From a virus, in IMG/VR virus record IMGVR_UViG_3300040801_004532, positions 64,001 to 128,000 of that record: 64,000 nt of DNA. One strand, written 5' to 3'. The position numbers and the translations under genes are program-made. This document shows positions 12,560 through 18,787 of the stretch, in pieces. A model generated the notes under the pieces. The model was not told the DNA's origin, did not search any database, and was given only the letters and a program-made list of their open reading frames with translations. The stretch's first letter is position 1, and every line of letters starts with the position of its first letter.

Positions 12560-13052
12560 ACTTTTTCGTAACTTTTTTAGAAATATAAAATGTGGCGTTA
12601 TTAATATTTTCCTTTGGCTTCCAGTAATATGGAAAGATAGATATTGGGATTATACATTTATTTATCATATACTTAGACGCAAACTCTATCTAACAGAGAA
12701 GAAATTCAGAAATGCAAATTTTTATGTTGGTCAAAAAAAAGACGCCGATAAAATGAAGATTTGCATTAACGCTTTAGATAGACTTATTGAAGATAGATAT
12801 GATGAACATGCTTTTAAAAAACACGATGAAAAATGGGGAAAAGCCGAATTTAATTTTGAACCCAAAGATGATAAAACCCCCGAGTATAAACAGTGTATTA
12901 TCACCCACAAAAATGTCCAGAGTGAAGAAGATGATAAAAAGGAAAGAAAGGATTTCAAACGAGCAGTTGAACACGAAGATATGCTGAGACAACAAGATTT
13001 GGATCTTCTGTTTAACACCATGCGAAAACATATTAGAGGATGGTGGGAATAA
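12552..13052 (+). CDS. hypothetical protein with hydrophobic N-terminus
   Basis: 166 residues from GTG 12552 behind AAAAGGAGAGAAG. Residues 10-30 are hydrophobic and aromatic (KCGVINIFLWLPVIWKD). The rest is highly charged and helical, with a conserved-looking RHIRGWWE-type end. Similar proteins occur in other large phages, but I know no function. Confidence 0.6.
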   Translation: MNRLFRNFFRNIKCGVINIFLWLPVIWKDRYWDYTFIYHILRRKLYLTEKKFRNANFYVGQKKDADKMKICINALDRLIEDRYDEHAFKKHDEKWGKAEFNFEPKDDKTPEYKQCIITHKNVQSEEDDKKERKDFKRAVEHEDMLRQQDLDLLFNTMRKHIRGWWE

Positions 13053-13070
13053 TCATGGAGATCAATAATT

Positions 13071-13325
13071 ATGGAGACAGAACAAAGAGGTGAGGACGAT
13101 ATTGCCCTAGATAAAGCAAGGTGGAAAAATCGTAGACGAATGGCGTGGATTTCCCTCATCTCAATGTTAATTGTAACCGGCTTAATTTTGTTTACTGACA
13201 TTGTTCCTGAATCAAGATTAACAATCCTCACAGAAGTTATTACATGGTTTTATTTTAGCTGTGCATCTATAATTGGGATGTACATGGGAGCAACAACTTG
13301 GGCAAACATAAAAGGGAATAGATGA
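13071..13325 (+). CDS. two-helix membrane protein, holin-like topology
   Basis: 84 residues. A charged N-terminus (residues 1-24) precedes transmembrane segments at about 25-43 and 52-72, the second ending SIIGMYMGATTW. Small size, two helices and charged ends match many holins, but lysis partners are not adjacent. The stop overlaps the next ATG. Confidence 0.55.
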   Translation: METEQRGEDDIALDKARWKNRRRMAWISLISMLIVTGLILFTDIVPESRLTILTEVITWFYFSCASIIGMYMGATTWANIKGNR

Positions 13326-13864
13326 AAGAAAACCCTGTTGAATTTGAACTAGGAGAAAATATACAAGTATCAAAGGACGAAATATTCTTTACTAAAAAGG
13401 ATACACCATCCATAGTTTTAATAAATCCGAAATATCCTCATAATGTAGGAGCAGCATTAAGAGCATGCTCTTGCTTTGGAGCAAAAAATATTATTTTCAC
13501 AGGGGACCGCGTTTCGTTGGAACCAAAGGGTGTTAAAGGATATAGGTTACCCAGAGAAGAAAGAATGAAGGGATATAGTGACGTCAAAATTATCAATGAT
13601 AACTACCCCTTCAATAGGTTTCCTAAAGATGTAGTCCCCATTGCTGTAGAAGTAAGGGATAACTCAGAAAGATTACAATATTTTGATCATCCAAGAAATG
13701 CAATATATGTATTTGGACCAGAGGATGGAAGTATTCCCCAAATAGCTTTAAAACACTGTCACAGGTTTTTATTGATACCAAGTAAGCATTGTTTGAATTT
13801 GGCTGCAGCGGTTTATCTTATTTTATACAAGAGAGCGGAACAGTGGGGGTTTCCAATAACTTGA
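13322..13864 (+). CDS. SPOUT-family RNA 2'-O-methyltransferase
   Basis: 180 residues with the three SpoU/TrmH motifs: NVGAALRA (residues 41-48), FGPEDGSIP (131-139) and CLNLAAAV (157-164), which build the knotted SAM-binding site. Members methylate ribose 2'-OH in tRNA or rRNA (TrmH, TrmL and TrmJ act on tRNA loops). A short N-terminal extension of about 28 residues precedes the domain. In a tRNA cluster, tRNA is the likely substrate. The exact position modified cannot be told. Confidence 0.85.
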   Translation: MKENPVEFELGENIQVSKDEIFFTKKDTPSIVLINPKYPHNVGAALRACSCFGAKNIIFTGDRVSLEPKGVKGYRLPREERMKGYSDVKIINDNYPFNRFPKDVVPIAVEVRDNSERLQYFDHPRNAIYVFGPEDGSIPQIALKHCHRFLLIPSKHCLNLAAAVYLILYKRAEQWGFPIT

Positions 13865-14011
13865 GTCTTCAAGCTAAATCCCTATATGGTCAAGCTTCGT
13901 TGGCAATAGTCCAGTGGCAACCAAGGCCAGAAATGGTGACGTAACCAATCGTCTTAAATAAGTGCTAGCTACTCAGTGAGTAAACCTGGCAAGAGGGTGG
14001 AAGGCCCTCAA
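13865..14011 (+). ncRNA. structured intergenic RNA, about 150 nt
   Basis: A 166-base gap with no gene. It contains hairpins ACTC-AGT-GAGT (around 13970) and GAGGG-TGGAAGG-CCCTC (13993-14009), the inverted pair TTGG...CCAA around 13900-13922, and GGT...ACC near 13936-13947. It ends GGCCCTCAAA, as the 4641-4751 RNA ends GGCCCCCTCAAA, and both carry CTTAAA upstream, hinting at a related RNA. Confidence 0.4.
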
Positions 14012-14030
14012 AACAAAGAAAGGATCAATC

Positions 14031-14195
14031 ATGAAATGTTCATTTTGTAAAAAAGATGAATCAGAAGTGTATAAATTGATTGCTGCATCTGAAAAAGTTG
14101 CAATATGTGATCAATGTGTGCTCCAATGTCTAGATACATTAATTTACCCTGACTCAGTTATTGAAATTGATCTAGACGAAGATAATGATAAATAA
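14031..14195 (+). CDS. stand-alone ClpX-type zinc-binding domain protein
   Basis: 54 residues from ATG 14031 behind AAAGAAAGGATCAATC. CSFCKKDESEVYKLIAA...ICDQCVLQC reproduces the ClpX N-terminal zinc domain (C3, C6, C26, C29, with xxEVxKLIA and ICDxCVxxC), then an acidic tail (DLDEDNDK). In ClpX this domain dimerises and docks adaptors such as SspB and some substrates. Here it exists without the AAA+ motor. It could bind host ClpX or compete for its adaptors. The nearby tmRNA makes ClpXP-type tags. Role inferred. Confidence 0.75.
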   Translation: MKCSFCKKDESEVYKLIAASEKVAICDQCVLQCLDTLIYPDSVIEIDLDEDNDK

Positions 14196-14199
14196 CTAT

Positions 14200-14276
14200 G
14201 GGACTGTAGCTCAGTCAGGTAGAGCGCAAGGTTGAAGCCCTTGGCGTCGGTGGTTCAATTCCGCCCGGTCCCACCA
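14200..14276 (+). tRNA. tRNA-Phe(GAA)
   Basis: Acceptor GGGACTG/CGGTCCC, D-arm GCTC/GAGC, anticodon stem CAAGG/CCTTG with loop TTGAAGC (GAA), T-arm GGTGG-TTCAATT-CCGCC, CCA encoded. Confidence 0.94.
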
Positions 14277-14302
14277 CTCTTTTGAAAATAGAAAGGTCAA
14301 AA

Positions 14303-14482
14303 ATGATAAGGATAAGGAAAAGTGAAAAATCTTATATAATTGTTTCAAGTCAGGATGTAAATTATTTAGAAGAAGAAGTTAATGTTTTTATCGAAAAAGG
14401 TTATAAACCTAAAGGTGGAATAGCTATCTCTGATGATCATGGAGATTTTTATCAAGCAATGTATAAAGAATTTAAAAGATAA
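14303..14482 (+). CDS. DUF1737-like small protein
   Basis: 59 residues from ATG 14303 behind GAAAGGTCAAAA (a TTG at 14282 would add seven residues). The pattern YIIVSS...LEEEVNVFIEKGYKPKGG followed by FYQAMYKE matches DUF1737, a small domain of unknown function found in phages and bacteria. Confidence 0.65.
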   Translation: MIRIRKSEKSYIIVSSQDVNYLEEEVNVFIEKGYKPKGGIAISDDHGDFYQAMYKEFKR

Positions 14483-14488
14483 GTAAAA

Positions 14489-14899
14489 ATGAAGACAAGA
14501 ACAAAACAAGGAACAATCAAAGGGAATAGACGAATATCTGTAAAAAACGAAAATGGTAATTGGAGTGTTCATATAGTGAAAACAAGATATGGAAAATCTA
14601 TTTGGAATCTACTTAGAGAATATATAAACAGTCTTGATATTGGAACACAATTTTCAAGACTAGACGCCAAATTAAAAATTTATTCAACATTCACTGTTGC
14701 TAAAGCAATGGTTTCAAGAGTTGGAACAGAAGATAATTACTTAAATTATTTATGTAAAGTTGGGATATTAAAAAAAGTAAAACTAGGTGTATGCGAAAAA
14801 ATACAAGATGTTCCTGAACAATTAACAGTTACAAAATTACGAGAATTGGCTACTGATCGAAACTGGAAATTATGGTTTATAAAACCTGAGGATTGGTAG
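14489..14899 (+). CDS. wHTH-like small protein (paralog family, member 2)
   Basis: 136 residues. IWNLLREYINSLDIGTQFSR begins the conserved body at about residue 50, then YLNYLCKVGILKKV, VPEQLTVTKLREL and the closing WKLWFIKPEDW. It matches the proteins at 14902 and 12194. The N-terminal 48 residues form an extra basic segment. Possibly DNA- or RNA-binding. Confidence 0.6.
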   Translation: MKTRTKQGTIKGNRRISVKNENGNWSVHIVKTRYGKSIWNLLREYINSLDIGTQFSRLDAKLKIYSTFTVAKAMVSRVGTEDNYLNYLCKVGILKKVKLGVCEKIQDVPEQLTVTKLRELATDRNWKLWFIKPEDW

Positions 14900-14901
14900 T
14901 T

Positions 14902-15225
14902 ATGAATAAACGTATAGAGAAAAGTTCTTGGAGAAGAATAAAACGATTTATAAACTCAAAAGAAATAGGTTATGTTTTTACAAGGAAGGAATTCTTATCT
15001 GAATTAAAAGAAGTTATCCCAGGAACTCTTGATACATATAGGGGTTATCTTGAGGGATTTCGTGTATTGGAAAGAGCAGGGAGAGGAAAATATAAACTAA
15101 TCCAAAAAATTCCAGAAAAAATGAACACAGCATCATTCACTTATCTAATGTCACAAGACAAATGGAAACGATGGTTTATTCCATTACAAGAACAAATAGA
15201 TAGGATGGAACATAGGTATAAATAA
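14902..15225 (+). CDS. wHTH-like small protein (paralog family, member 3)
   Basis: 107 residues from ATG 14902. SWRRIKRFINSKEIGYVFTRKEF, TYRGYLEGFRVLERAGRGKY, IPEKMNTASFTYL and WKRWF align with the gene before it. GKYKLI looks like the wing of a winged helix. Adjacent paralogs suggest tandem duplication. Confidence 0.6.
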   Translation: MNKRIEKSSWRRIKRFINSKEIGYVFTRKEFLSELKEVIPGTLDTYRGYLEGFRVLERAGRGKYKLIQKIPEKMNTASFTYLMSQDKWKRWFIPLQEQIDRMEHRYK

Positions 15226-15233
15226 TTGTATGT

Positions 15234-15310
15234 GGTGTGGGTACTCGAGTGGACTCAGAGGCAAGGTTGTGGCCCTTGTTACGCGGGTTCGAATCCCGTC
15301 CCTCACCCCA
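15234..15310 (+). tRNA. tRNA-His(GUG)
   Basis: Acceptor GTGTGGG/CCCTCAC (one T-T mismatch) with an encoded extra G at position -1 (15234) opposite discriminator C, the tRNA-His hallmark. Anticodon stem CAAGG/CCTTG with loop TTGTGGC (GTG), T-loop TTCGAAT, CCA encoded. G34 is a queuosine site. Confidence 0.93.
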
Positions 15311-15314
15311 ATAA

Positions 15315-15423
15315 CGAGAAGTAGCGTTCGCCCGAAAAGAGAGGATGTTTACATCCAAGAACAGATGCAGGCAGGATCTGTCCCGGGACCCTGTCGGTGG
15401 TGCGAGGCCATCCTTCTCGGCCA
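15315..15423 (+). ncRNA. 109-nt tRNA-like RNA with encoded CCA
   Basis: Acceptor CGAGAAG (15315-15321) pairs with CTTCTCG (15413-15419), followed by G and CCA. GGTGG-TGCGAGG-CCATC (15396-15412) fits a T-arm directly before the acceptor strand. The middle contains hairpins GGATG-TTTA-CATCC, CAGAT...ATCTG and GTCC-CG-GGAC instead of normal D and anticodon arms. It starts four bases after tRNA-His. A candidate non-canonical tRNA-like RNA. Confidence 0.5.
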
Positions 15424-15442
15424 AAACAAAAGGGAAAAAGAA

Positions 15443-15583
15443 ATGAATAAAAGAATCAATATTTCTAAATTCTTTAACCCATCTGTAATATCATTTGGTG
15501 TTGAAATAGAATGGTCACCAACATATAAAACAATTGAATTTTTATTTTTCAAATATTCAATAATTATATACTTTATAGATTAA
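15443..15583 (+). CDS. small hypothetical protein
   Basis: 46 residues from ATG 15443 behind AGGGAAAAAGAA. Basic start, SFGVEIEWSP in the middle, hydrophobic C-terminus (residues 30-45) that could anchor in membrane. No family recognised. Confidence 0.5.
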   Translation: MNKRINISKFFNPSVISFGVEIEWSPTYKTIEFLFFKYSIIIYFID

Positions 15584-15601
15584 ACGGAAGGAGCTTTTTA
15601 A

Positions 15602-15787
15602 ATGCTTTATGAATTTGAGTGTAAAAACTGTGGGAAAAGGTTTGAAGAAATAAGAAAGCTAAATCAAAACTCAGATAAAGCAACATGTCCTGATTGCAAA
15701 GGAGAATCAAAAAAAGTAATGTCAACATTTGGATTTAAGATCATTGGTTTTGCTTCAATCAATGGATATTCACATGCGAATAAATAA
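15602..15787 (+). CDS. FmdB-type zinc-ribbon protein
   Basis: 61 residues. LYEFECKNCGKRFEEI followed by CPDCKG and KKVMSTFGFK matches the small FmdB regulatory-type zinc ribbon (two CxxC pairs at about residues 8-11 and 30-33). Such proteins are common in phages and bacteria and are thought to bind nucleic acid. Start behind AAGGAGC. Confidence 0.7.
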   Translation: MLYEFECKNCGKRFEEIRKLNQNSDKATCPDCKGESKKVMSTFGFKIIGFASINGYSHANK

Positions 15788-15809
15788 AAATTGCTGAGAG
15801 GAGAAATCA

Positions 15810-16007
15810 ATGGCAGCAGTTGTTGCGAGAATGCGAGAACGTTGTGTAATAATTCATCCAAAAAGAACGATTAGGGTTAAATCAAAAACATGGACCAGAA
15901 TTTTTGGTTCTCGTGAAACTTATGTTGATATTGGGGATCTATCTATTGAACCAACAGAAGATGAAATAAATCAATTTTTAGAAAGAGAAAAATTGATTCA
16001 ACTTTAA
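15810..16007 (+). CDS. small basic hypothetical protein
   Basis: 65 residues behind GAGAGGAG. Basic beta-rich N-terminal part (CVIIHPKRTIRVKSKTW) and acidic C-terminal helix. No family recognised. It ends four bases before a degenerate tRNA fragment. Confidence 0.55.
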   Translation: MAAVVARMRERCVIIHPKRTIRVKSKTWTRIFGSRETYVDIGDLSIEPTEDEINQFLEREKLIQL

Positions 16008-16011
16008 ACAA

Positions 16012-16051
16012 ATCAGGGGGTCGCAGATTCGAATCCTGTCGGGGGGTTCCA
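16012..16051 (+). pseudogene. 3' remnant of tRNA-Arg(ACG)
   Basis: 40 bases nearly identical to the 3' half of the intact tRNA-Arg at 16201-16239: the anticodon-stem 3' strand, T-arm (GCAGA-TTCGAAT-CCTGT) and TTCCA end, with two substitutions and one extra G. The 5' half is absent. It reflects duplication or recombination at the tRNA gene. Confidence 0.75.
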
Positions 16052-16107
16052 TTCATTATAATGAATGAAACTCAAATGAAATAACAAAAATAATTCATTA
16101 TAATGAA
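16051..16107 (+). repeat. pair of TTCATTATAATGAA palindromes
   Basis: ATTCATTATAATGAAT (16051-16066) is a perfect 16-base palindrome, and TTCATTATAATGAA recurs at 16094-16107. Both contain a TATAAT. They lie in the gap between a tRNA remnant and the intact tRNA-Arg, and could be paired operator or promoter elements. Confidence 0.4.
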
Positions 16108-16161
16108 AATCTAATTGAAAATAGTGGAGAATCTCTCAATGTCGAGTTATTGATGTTTAAC

Positions 16162-16239
16162 GCCCCTGTAGCTCAGCGGAATTAGAGCACCTGACTACGG
16201 ATCAGGGGGTCGCAGGTTCGAATCCTGTCAGGGGTTCCA
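16162..16239 (+). tRNA. tRNA-Arg(ACG)
   Basis: Acceptor GCCCCTG/CAGGGGT, D-arm GCTC/GAGC, anticodon stem CCTGA/TCAGG with loop CTACGGA (ACG), T-arm GCAGG-TTCGAAT-CCTGT, CCA encoded. A34 would need host TadA to become inosine. Confidence 0.94.
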
Positions 16240-16254
16240 GAAAGGAGATCCTAA

Positions 16255-16452
16255 ATGGCACTTGGAATTGGTTCTGCAATGAAAGAGGATTTAGAACGTG
16301 AACAAAAAGAAAAATACGATGATGGACCATTAGCTATTTCCCCATCAATGAAAGAAGATCTTAAAAGAGATTTAGAAAGAGAAAAATTCTTATATGAAGA
16401 AACAACAACAATTGGTTCAGCAATGAAAGAAGATCTAAAAAACGAGGAATAA
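16255..16452 (+). CDS. small protein with three SxMKEDL repeats
   Basis: 65 residues made of three copies of a short unit: GIGSAMKEDLERE (about 4-16), ISPSMKEDLKRD (28-39) and IGSAMKEDLKNEE (53-65), separated by charged spacers. Each unit looks like a short amphipathic helix. No family recognised. It precedes the HD-domain gene by three bases, suggesting coupling. Confidence 0.6.
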   Translation: MALGIGSAMKEDLEREQKEKYDDGPLAISPSMKEDLKRDLEREKFLYEETTTIGSAMKEDLKNEE

Positions 16453-16455
16453 AAA

Positions 16456-17232
16456 ATGTCTGAGGAAACTCAACAAAACGGGACATCGGAAAAACCTTCT
16501 GATGCCCTAAAGGACTTATTAGATCCAACATATCCAATACTAGCAAAGTTCAAAGAATTGTGTCCTGGATCATATAAGCACTCACAAAATCTAGCATCAA
16601 TTATTGAAGGAATTGCAATTGATCTTAAACTGGATGTTACATTCATGAAGGTCGCTGCAACTTACCATGACGTTGGGAAAATGTTTAATCCTAAATATTT
16701 TTCAGAAAATCAACTTGAGGATGAAAATCCTCATGAAAAATTAGATCCAAAAATGAGCTTTCAAATTATAAGCAGACACGTTTCTGATACTGCGCTTATC
16801 CTTTTAAATGACAATAACTTTCCCCGAGAATTAATCCAAATTGCTTCTCAACATCATGGTTCATCAGTTATGAAATATTTCTTCGATAAATCAGGAATTG
16901 ACATTGATGATTATTTTCGTTATAGATCCGAAAAACCAACCTGCGTTGAAGCTGCAATTCTTATGATTTGTGATTGTATTGAAGCAAGATCTAGATCCGA
17001 AGTACAATCCGGAACGTTTGATCCTACAGAAATAATTGAATTAACTATTAACGATTTGCTAAGCGATGGTCAGTTAGATGATGTTGTAATGAGACTTGGG
17101 GATCTTCAAAAGATCAAGGATGCCCTGGCAAGGGAGTTGGAAGGATCATTCCAAAAACGAGTCGACTATCGAAAAGCAAAAGAAGAGGTAAAGAAAATCG
17201 AAGATAAAAAATCACAAACAGAAAAAGAATGA
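16456..17232 (+). CDS. soluble PgpH-type HD phosphohydrolase, candidate c-di-AMP phosphodiesterase
   Basis: 258 residues. The body matches the cytoplasmic HD domain of PgpH (YqfF): YKHSQNLASI with H42, YHDVGKM (H71, D72), NPHEKL, ISRHVSD (H108), QHHGSSVMKYF (H133, H134), DDYFRY and ICDCIEARSRS (D173). PgpH hydrolyses c-di-AMP to pApA in Gram-positive bacteria. The membrane helices and extracellular domain are missing, so the phage protein should be cytoplasmic. It could lower host c-di-AMP or degrade a cyclic-nucleotide defence signal. The substrate is inferred from family resemblance only. Confidence 0.8.
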   Translation: MSEETQQNGTSEKPSDALKDLLDPTYPILAKFKELCPGSYKHSQNLASIIEGIAIDLKLDVTFMKVAATYHDVGKMFNPKYFSENQLEDENPHEKLDPKMSFQIISRHVSDTALILLNDNNFPRELIQIASQHHGSSVMKYFFDKSGIDIDDYFRYRSEKPTCVEAAILMICDCIEARSRSEVQSGTFDPTEIIELTINDLLSDGQLDDVVMRLGDLQKIKDALARELEGSFQKRVDYRKAKEEVKKIEDKKSQTEKE

Positions 17233-17260
17233 AGAACAAAATAAAAATAATGGAGGCAAT

Positions 17261-17305
17261 ATGAAATATTTGTTTGTCTACAGTGCAGGAGGTTCTCATG
17301 GCTAA
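17261..17305 (+). CDS. possible 14-residue peptide
   Basis: ATG 17261 follows TGGAGGCAAT at good spacing and encodes MKYLFVYSAGGSHG before TAA. It lies between the HD gene and a small basic protein and could be a leader peptide. Support is only the ribosome binding site. Confidence 0.25.
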   Translation: MKYLFVYSAGGSHG

Positions 17306-17329
17306 GTAACTAAAAGGAGGTGAAAAGTC

Positions 17330-17518
17330 ATGAGCAACAAATCCAGCAAAGGCGGTAATAGCCGTAAACACGGACGTGCCGGAAGAAAACCATCTCACAA
17401 TCGCTATAATGTTGACCGTAGATGGGAAATCAATAAAGCACGTAAGGCCGCAAAAATCAAAAAACAACTTGAGAAAAAAGCTACCCGTAAAACTCGTAAA
17501 GAAAAAGGAAATTATTAA
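17330..17518 (+). CDS. small highly basic protein
   Basis: 62 residues, about one third Lys/Arg, behind AAAAGGAGGTGAAAAGTC. KGGNSRKHGRAGRKPSHNRYN followed by a Lys/Arg-rich helix resembles short basic proteins common in large phages, which are probably RNA- or DNA-binding. No specific function known. Confidence 0.65.
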   Translation: MSNKSSKGGNSRKHGRAGRKPSHNRYNVDRRWEINKARKAAKIKKQLEKKATRKTRKEKGNY

Positions 17519-17522
17519 TGGC

Positions 17523-17599
17523 TTGCATTGGGGTCTTCGAAGCCCGGGGATACTCCTTTGAATGGATAAAGTGTCACCCGAAAGAAGGCCCCAGTGCAA
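17523..17599 (+). ncRNA. structured RNA with a 16-bp closing stem
   Basis: TTGCATTGGGGTCTTC (17523-17538) pairs along its full length with GAAGGCCCCAGTGCAA (17584-17599), with two G-U pairs. The loop holds CGGG...CCCG and TCC-TTTGAAT-GGA, forming a nested second hairpin. No T-run follows, so it is unlikely to be a terminator. It resembles no RNA family I can name. Confidence 0.6.
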
Positions 17600-17626
17600 A
17601 AATGCCCAAGAAAGATTAAGTATACT

Positions 17627-17699
17627 AAATGGGCGAGGGATGGGATAGACCTAAAAGGTCAATGGAGGCAGTTCAGGCCAGAACTGGTGTAGCCCATTT
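17627..17699 (+). ncRNA. structured RNA with three stems
   Basis: AAATGGGC (17627-17634) pairs with GCCCATTT (17692-17699), enclosing hairpins GACC-TAAAA-GGTC (17648-17660) and CAGTTC-AGGCCA-GAACTG (17669-17686). At 73 nt it has tRNA-like size and a three-way layout but no T-loop or CCA. It ends eight bases before tRNA-Cys. Confidence 0.5.
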
Positions 17700-17707
17700 T
17701 AACCTAA

Positions 17708-17783
17708 GTCGGTGTGGCCAAGTGGTCTAAGGCGGCAGGCTGCAATCCTGTGATCGTGGGTTCGAATCCCTCCACCGACTCCA
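17708..17783 (+). tRNA. tRNA-Cys(GCA)
   Basis: Acceptor GTCGGTG/CACCGAC, anticodon stem GCAGG/CCTGT with loop CTGCAAT (GCA), T-loop TTCGAAT, discriminator T, CCA encoded. Confidence 0.93.
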
Positions 17784-17800
17784 TAACGAATGGTGAACAA

Positions 17801-18283
17801 ATGAAAAAAGTAATCCTTTCTTTTATAATCCTATTATTTTTATCAACCCCATGTTTCTCCATAGATCTAAACTCAGAAACTTTAGTTGATACTGTAATAG
17901 AATCGTTAGAAAAAAATCCTGAAAGATGGATAATAACATCTAATGATCTATGTTATTCTGATGTGGATATTAAAGAACTAAGAAAAACATCATTTCCTGA
18001 CGTTGATGATCGAGTAATAGTTTCTTTATCTTATAGTGTTTTAGATTCATTAAATTTTGTAAAATTTGATAAACCAATTGAAAAATGGGTTGACGGAGAA
18101 GATGAAAAAAGGTTAATAAAAGCTATCAGGTTATATATTTATAAACGTCTCCACAATGAAATTTCTTTATTTGATAGAATAAATGAACCTCAAAAATATA
18201 AGACAAAAGACGAGGAACCTTCAAAAGAGGTTACCTCCGAAGTTCCTGAAATCACTTCAAAAGACGGATCTAAAAGATTATGA
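17801..18283 (+). CDS. secreted or periplasmic hypothetical protein
   Basis: 160 residues from ATG 17801 (longer frames run into tRNA-Cys). A clear signal peptide: KK, a hydrophobic core (VILSFIILLFL, residues 4-14) and a likely cleavage near CFS-ID (about residue 20). The mature part is helical with an acidic, Ser/Thr-rich end. No family recognised. It overlaps the next gene by four bases. Confidence 0.65.
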   Translation: MKKVILSFIILLFLSTPCFSIDLNSETLVDTVIESLEKNPERWIITSNDLCYSDVDIKELRKTSFPDVDDRVIVSLSYSVLDSLNFVKFDKPIEKWVDGEDEKRLIKAIRLYIYKRLHNEISLFDRINEPQKYKTKDEEPSKEVTSEVPEITSKDGSKRL

Positions 18284-18693
18284 ACAAAGAACCAAAACAA
18301 GTTATAGTTATTAGAAAAGATTTGGGGATGAGAAAAGGCAAGATGTGTGCTCAAGCAGCGCATGCTTCAATGAAAGCCATTCTTGATGAACTGTATAGAA
18401 TACCATTTGGTATTGATGATTGTCAAATAAACTTTCAAATGTTGCTAAAAAAAGACGATCCATTAACTAAATGGATTGAAGGAATTTTTACAAAGGTTGT
18501 TGTTAGTTGTGATTCTGAAGAAGAATTGTTAGCTTTGAAATCTAGGGCTGATATTTATAAAGTTAGAAATGCATTAATCCAAGATGCAGGAAAAACAGAG
18601 TTTCATGGTGAATCAACATATACTGCTCTAGCAATAGGTCCTGATTATCCTGAAAAAATAGATAAAGTAACAGGTCATTTAAAGCTCCTATAG
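18280..18693 (+). CDS. peptidyl-tRNA hydrolase, Pth2 family
   Basis: 137 residues with all Pth2 landmarks: VIVIRKDLGMRKGKMCAQAAHA (residues 8-29, with D14, KGK and H28), KVVVSCDSEEELLAL (72-86), LIQDAGKTE (99-107), ALAIGP (116-121) and the terminal VTGHLKLL. Pth2 cleaves the ester of peptidyl-tRNA and is the archaeal/eukaryal type, uncommon in bacteria and phages. With tmRNA and many tRNAs nearby it probably recycles phage tRNAs after drop-off. An insert of about 15 residues lies near 42-65. Its stop overlaps tRNA-Lys. Confidence 0.9.
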   Translation: MNKEPKQVIVIRKDLGMRKGKMCAQAAHASMKAILDELYRIPFGIDDCQINFQMLLKKDDPLTKWIEGIFTKVVVSCDSEEELLALKSRADIYKVRNALIQDAGKTEFHGESTYTALAIGPDYPEKIDKVTGHLKLL

Positions 18694-18768
18694 GTCCGTA
18701 ACTCAGCGGTTTAGAGTACCTGCCTTTTAAGCAGGGAGTCGAGGGTTCGAATCCCTCCGGGCCTACCA
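18692..18768 (+). tRNA. tRNA-Lys(UUU)
   Basis: Acceptor AGGTCCG/CGGGCCT, D-arm ACTC/GAGT, anticodon stem CCTGC/GCAGG with loop CTTTTAA (TTT), T-arm GAGGG-TTCGAAT-CCCTC, CCA encoded. Confidence 0.94.
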
Positions 18769-18787
18769 ACCTTTACTCAAGGACAAA

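Noticed and set aside
12731-13231. Long minus-strand open frame opposite the 12552 gene
   Set aside because: No ribosome binding site, a Ser/Leu/Phe-rich shadow composition, and the plus-strand genes here are well supported.
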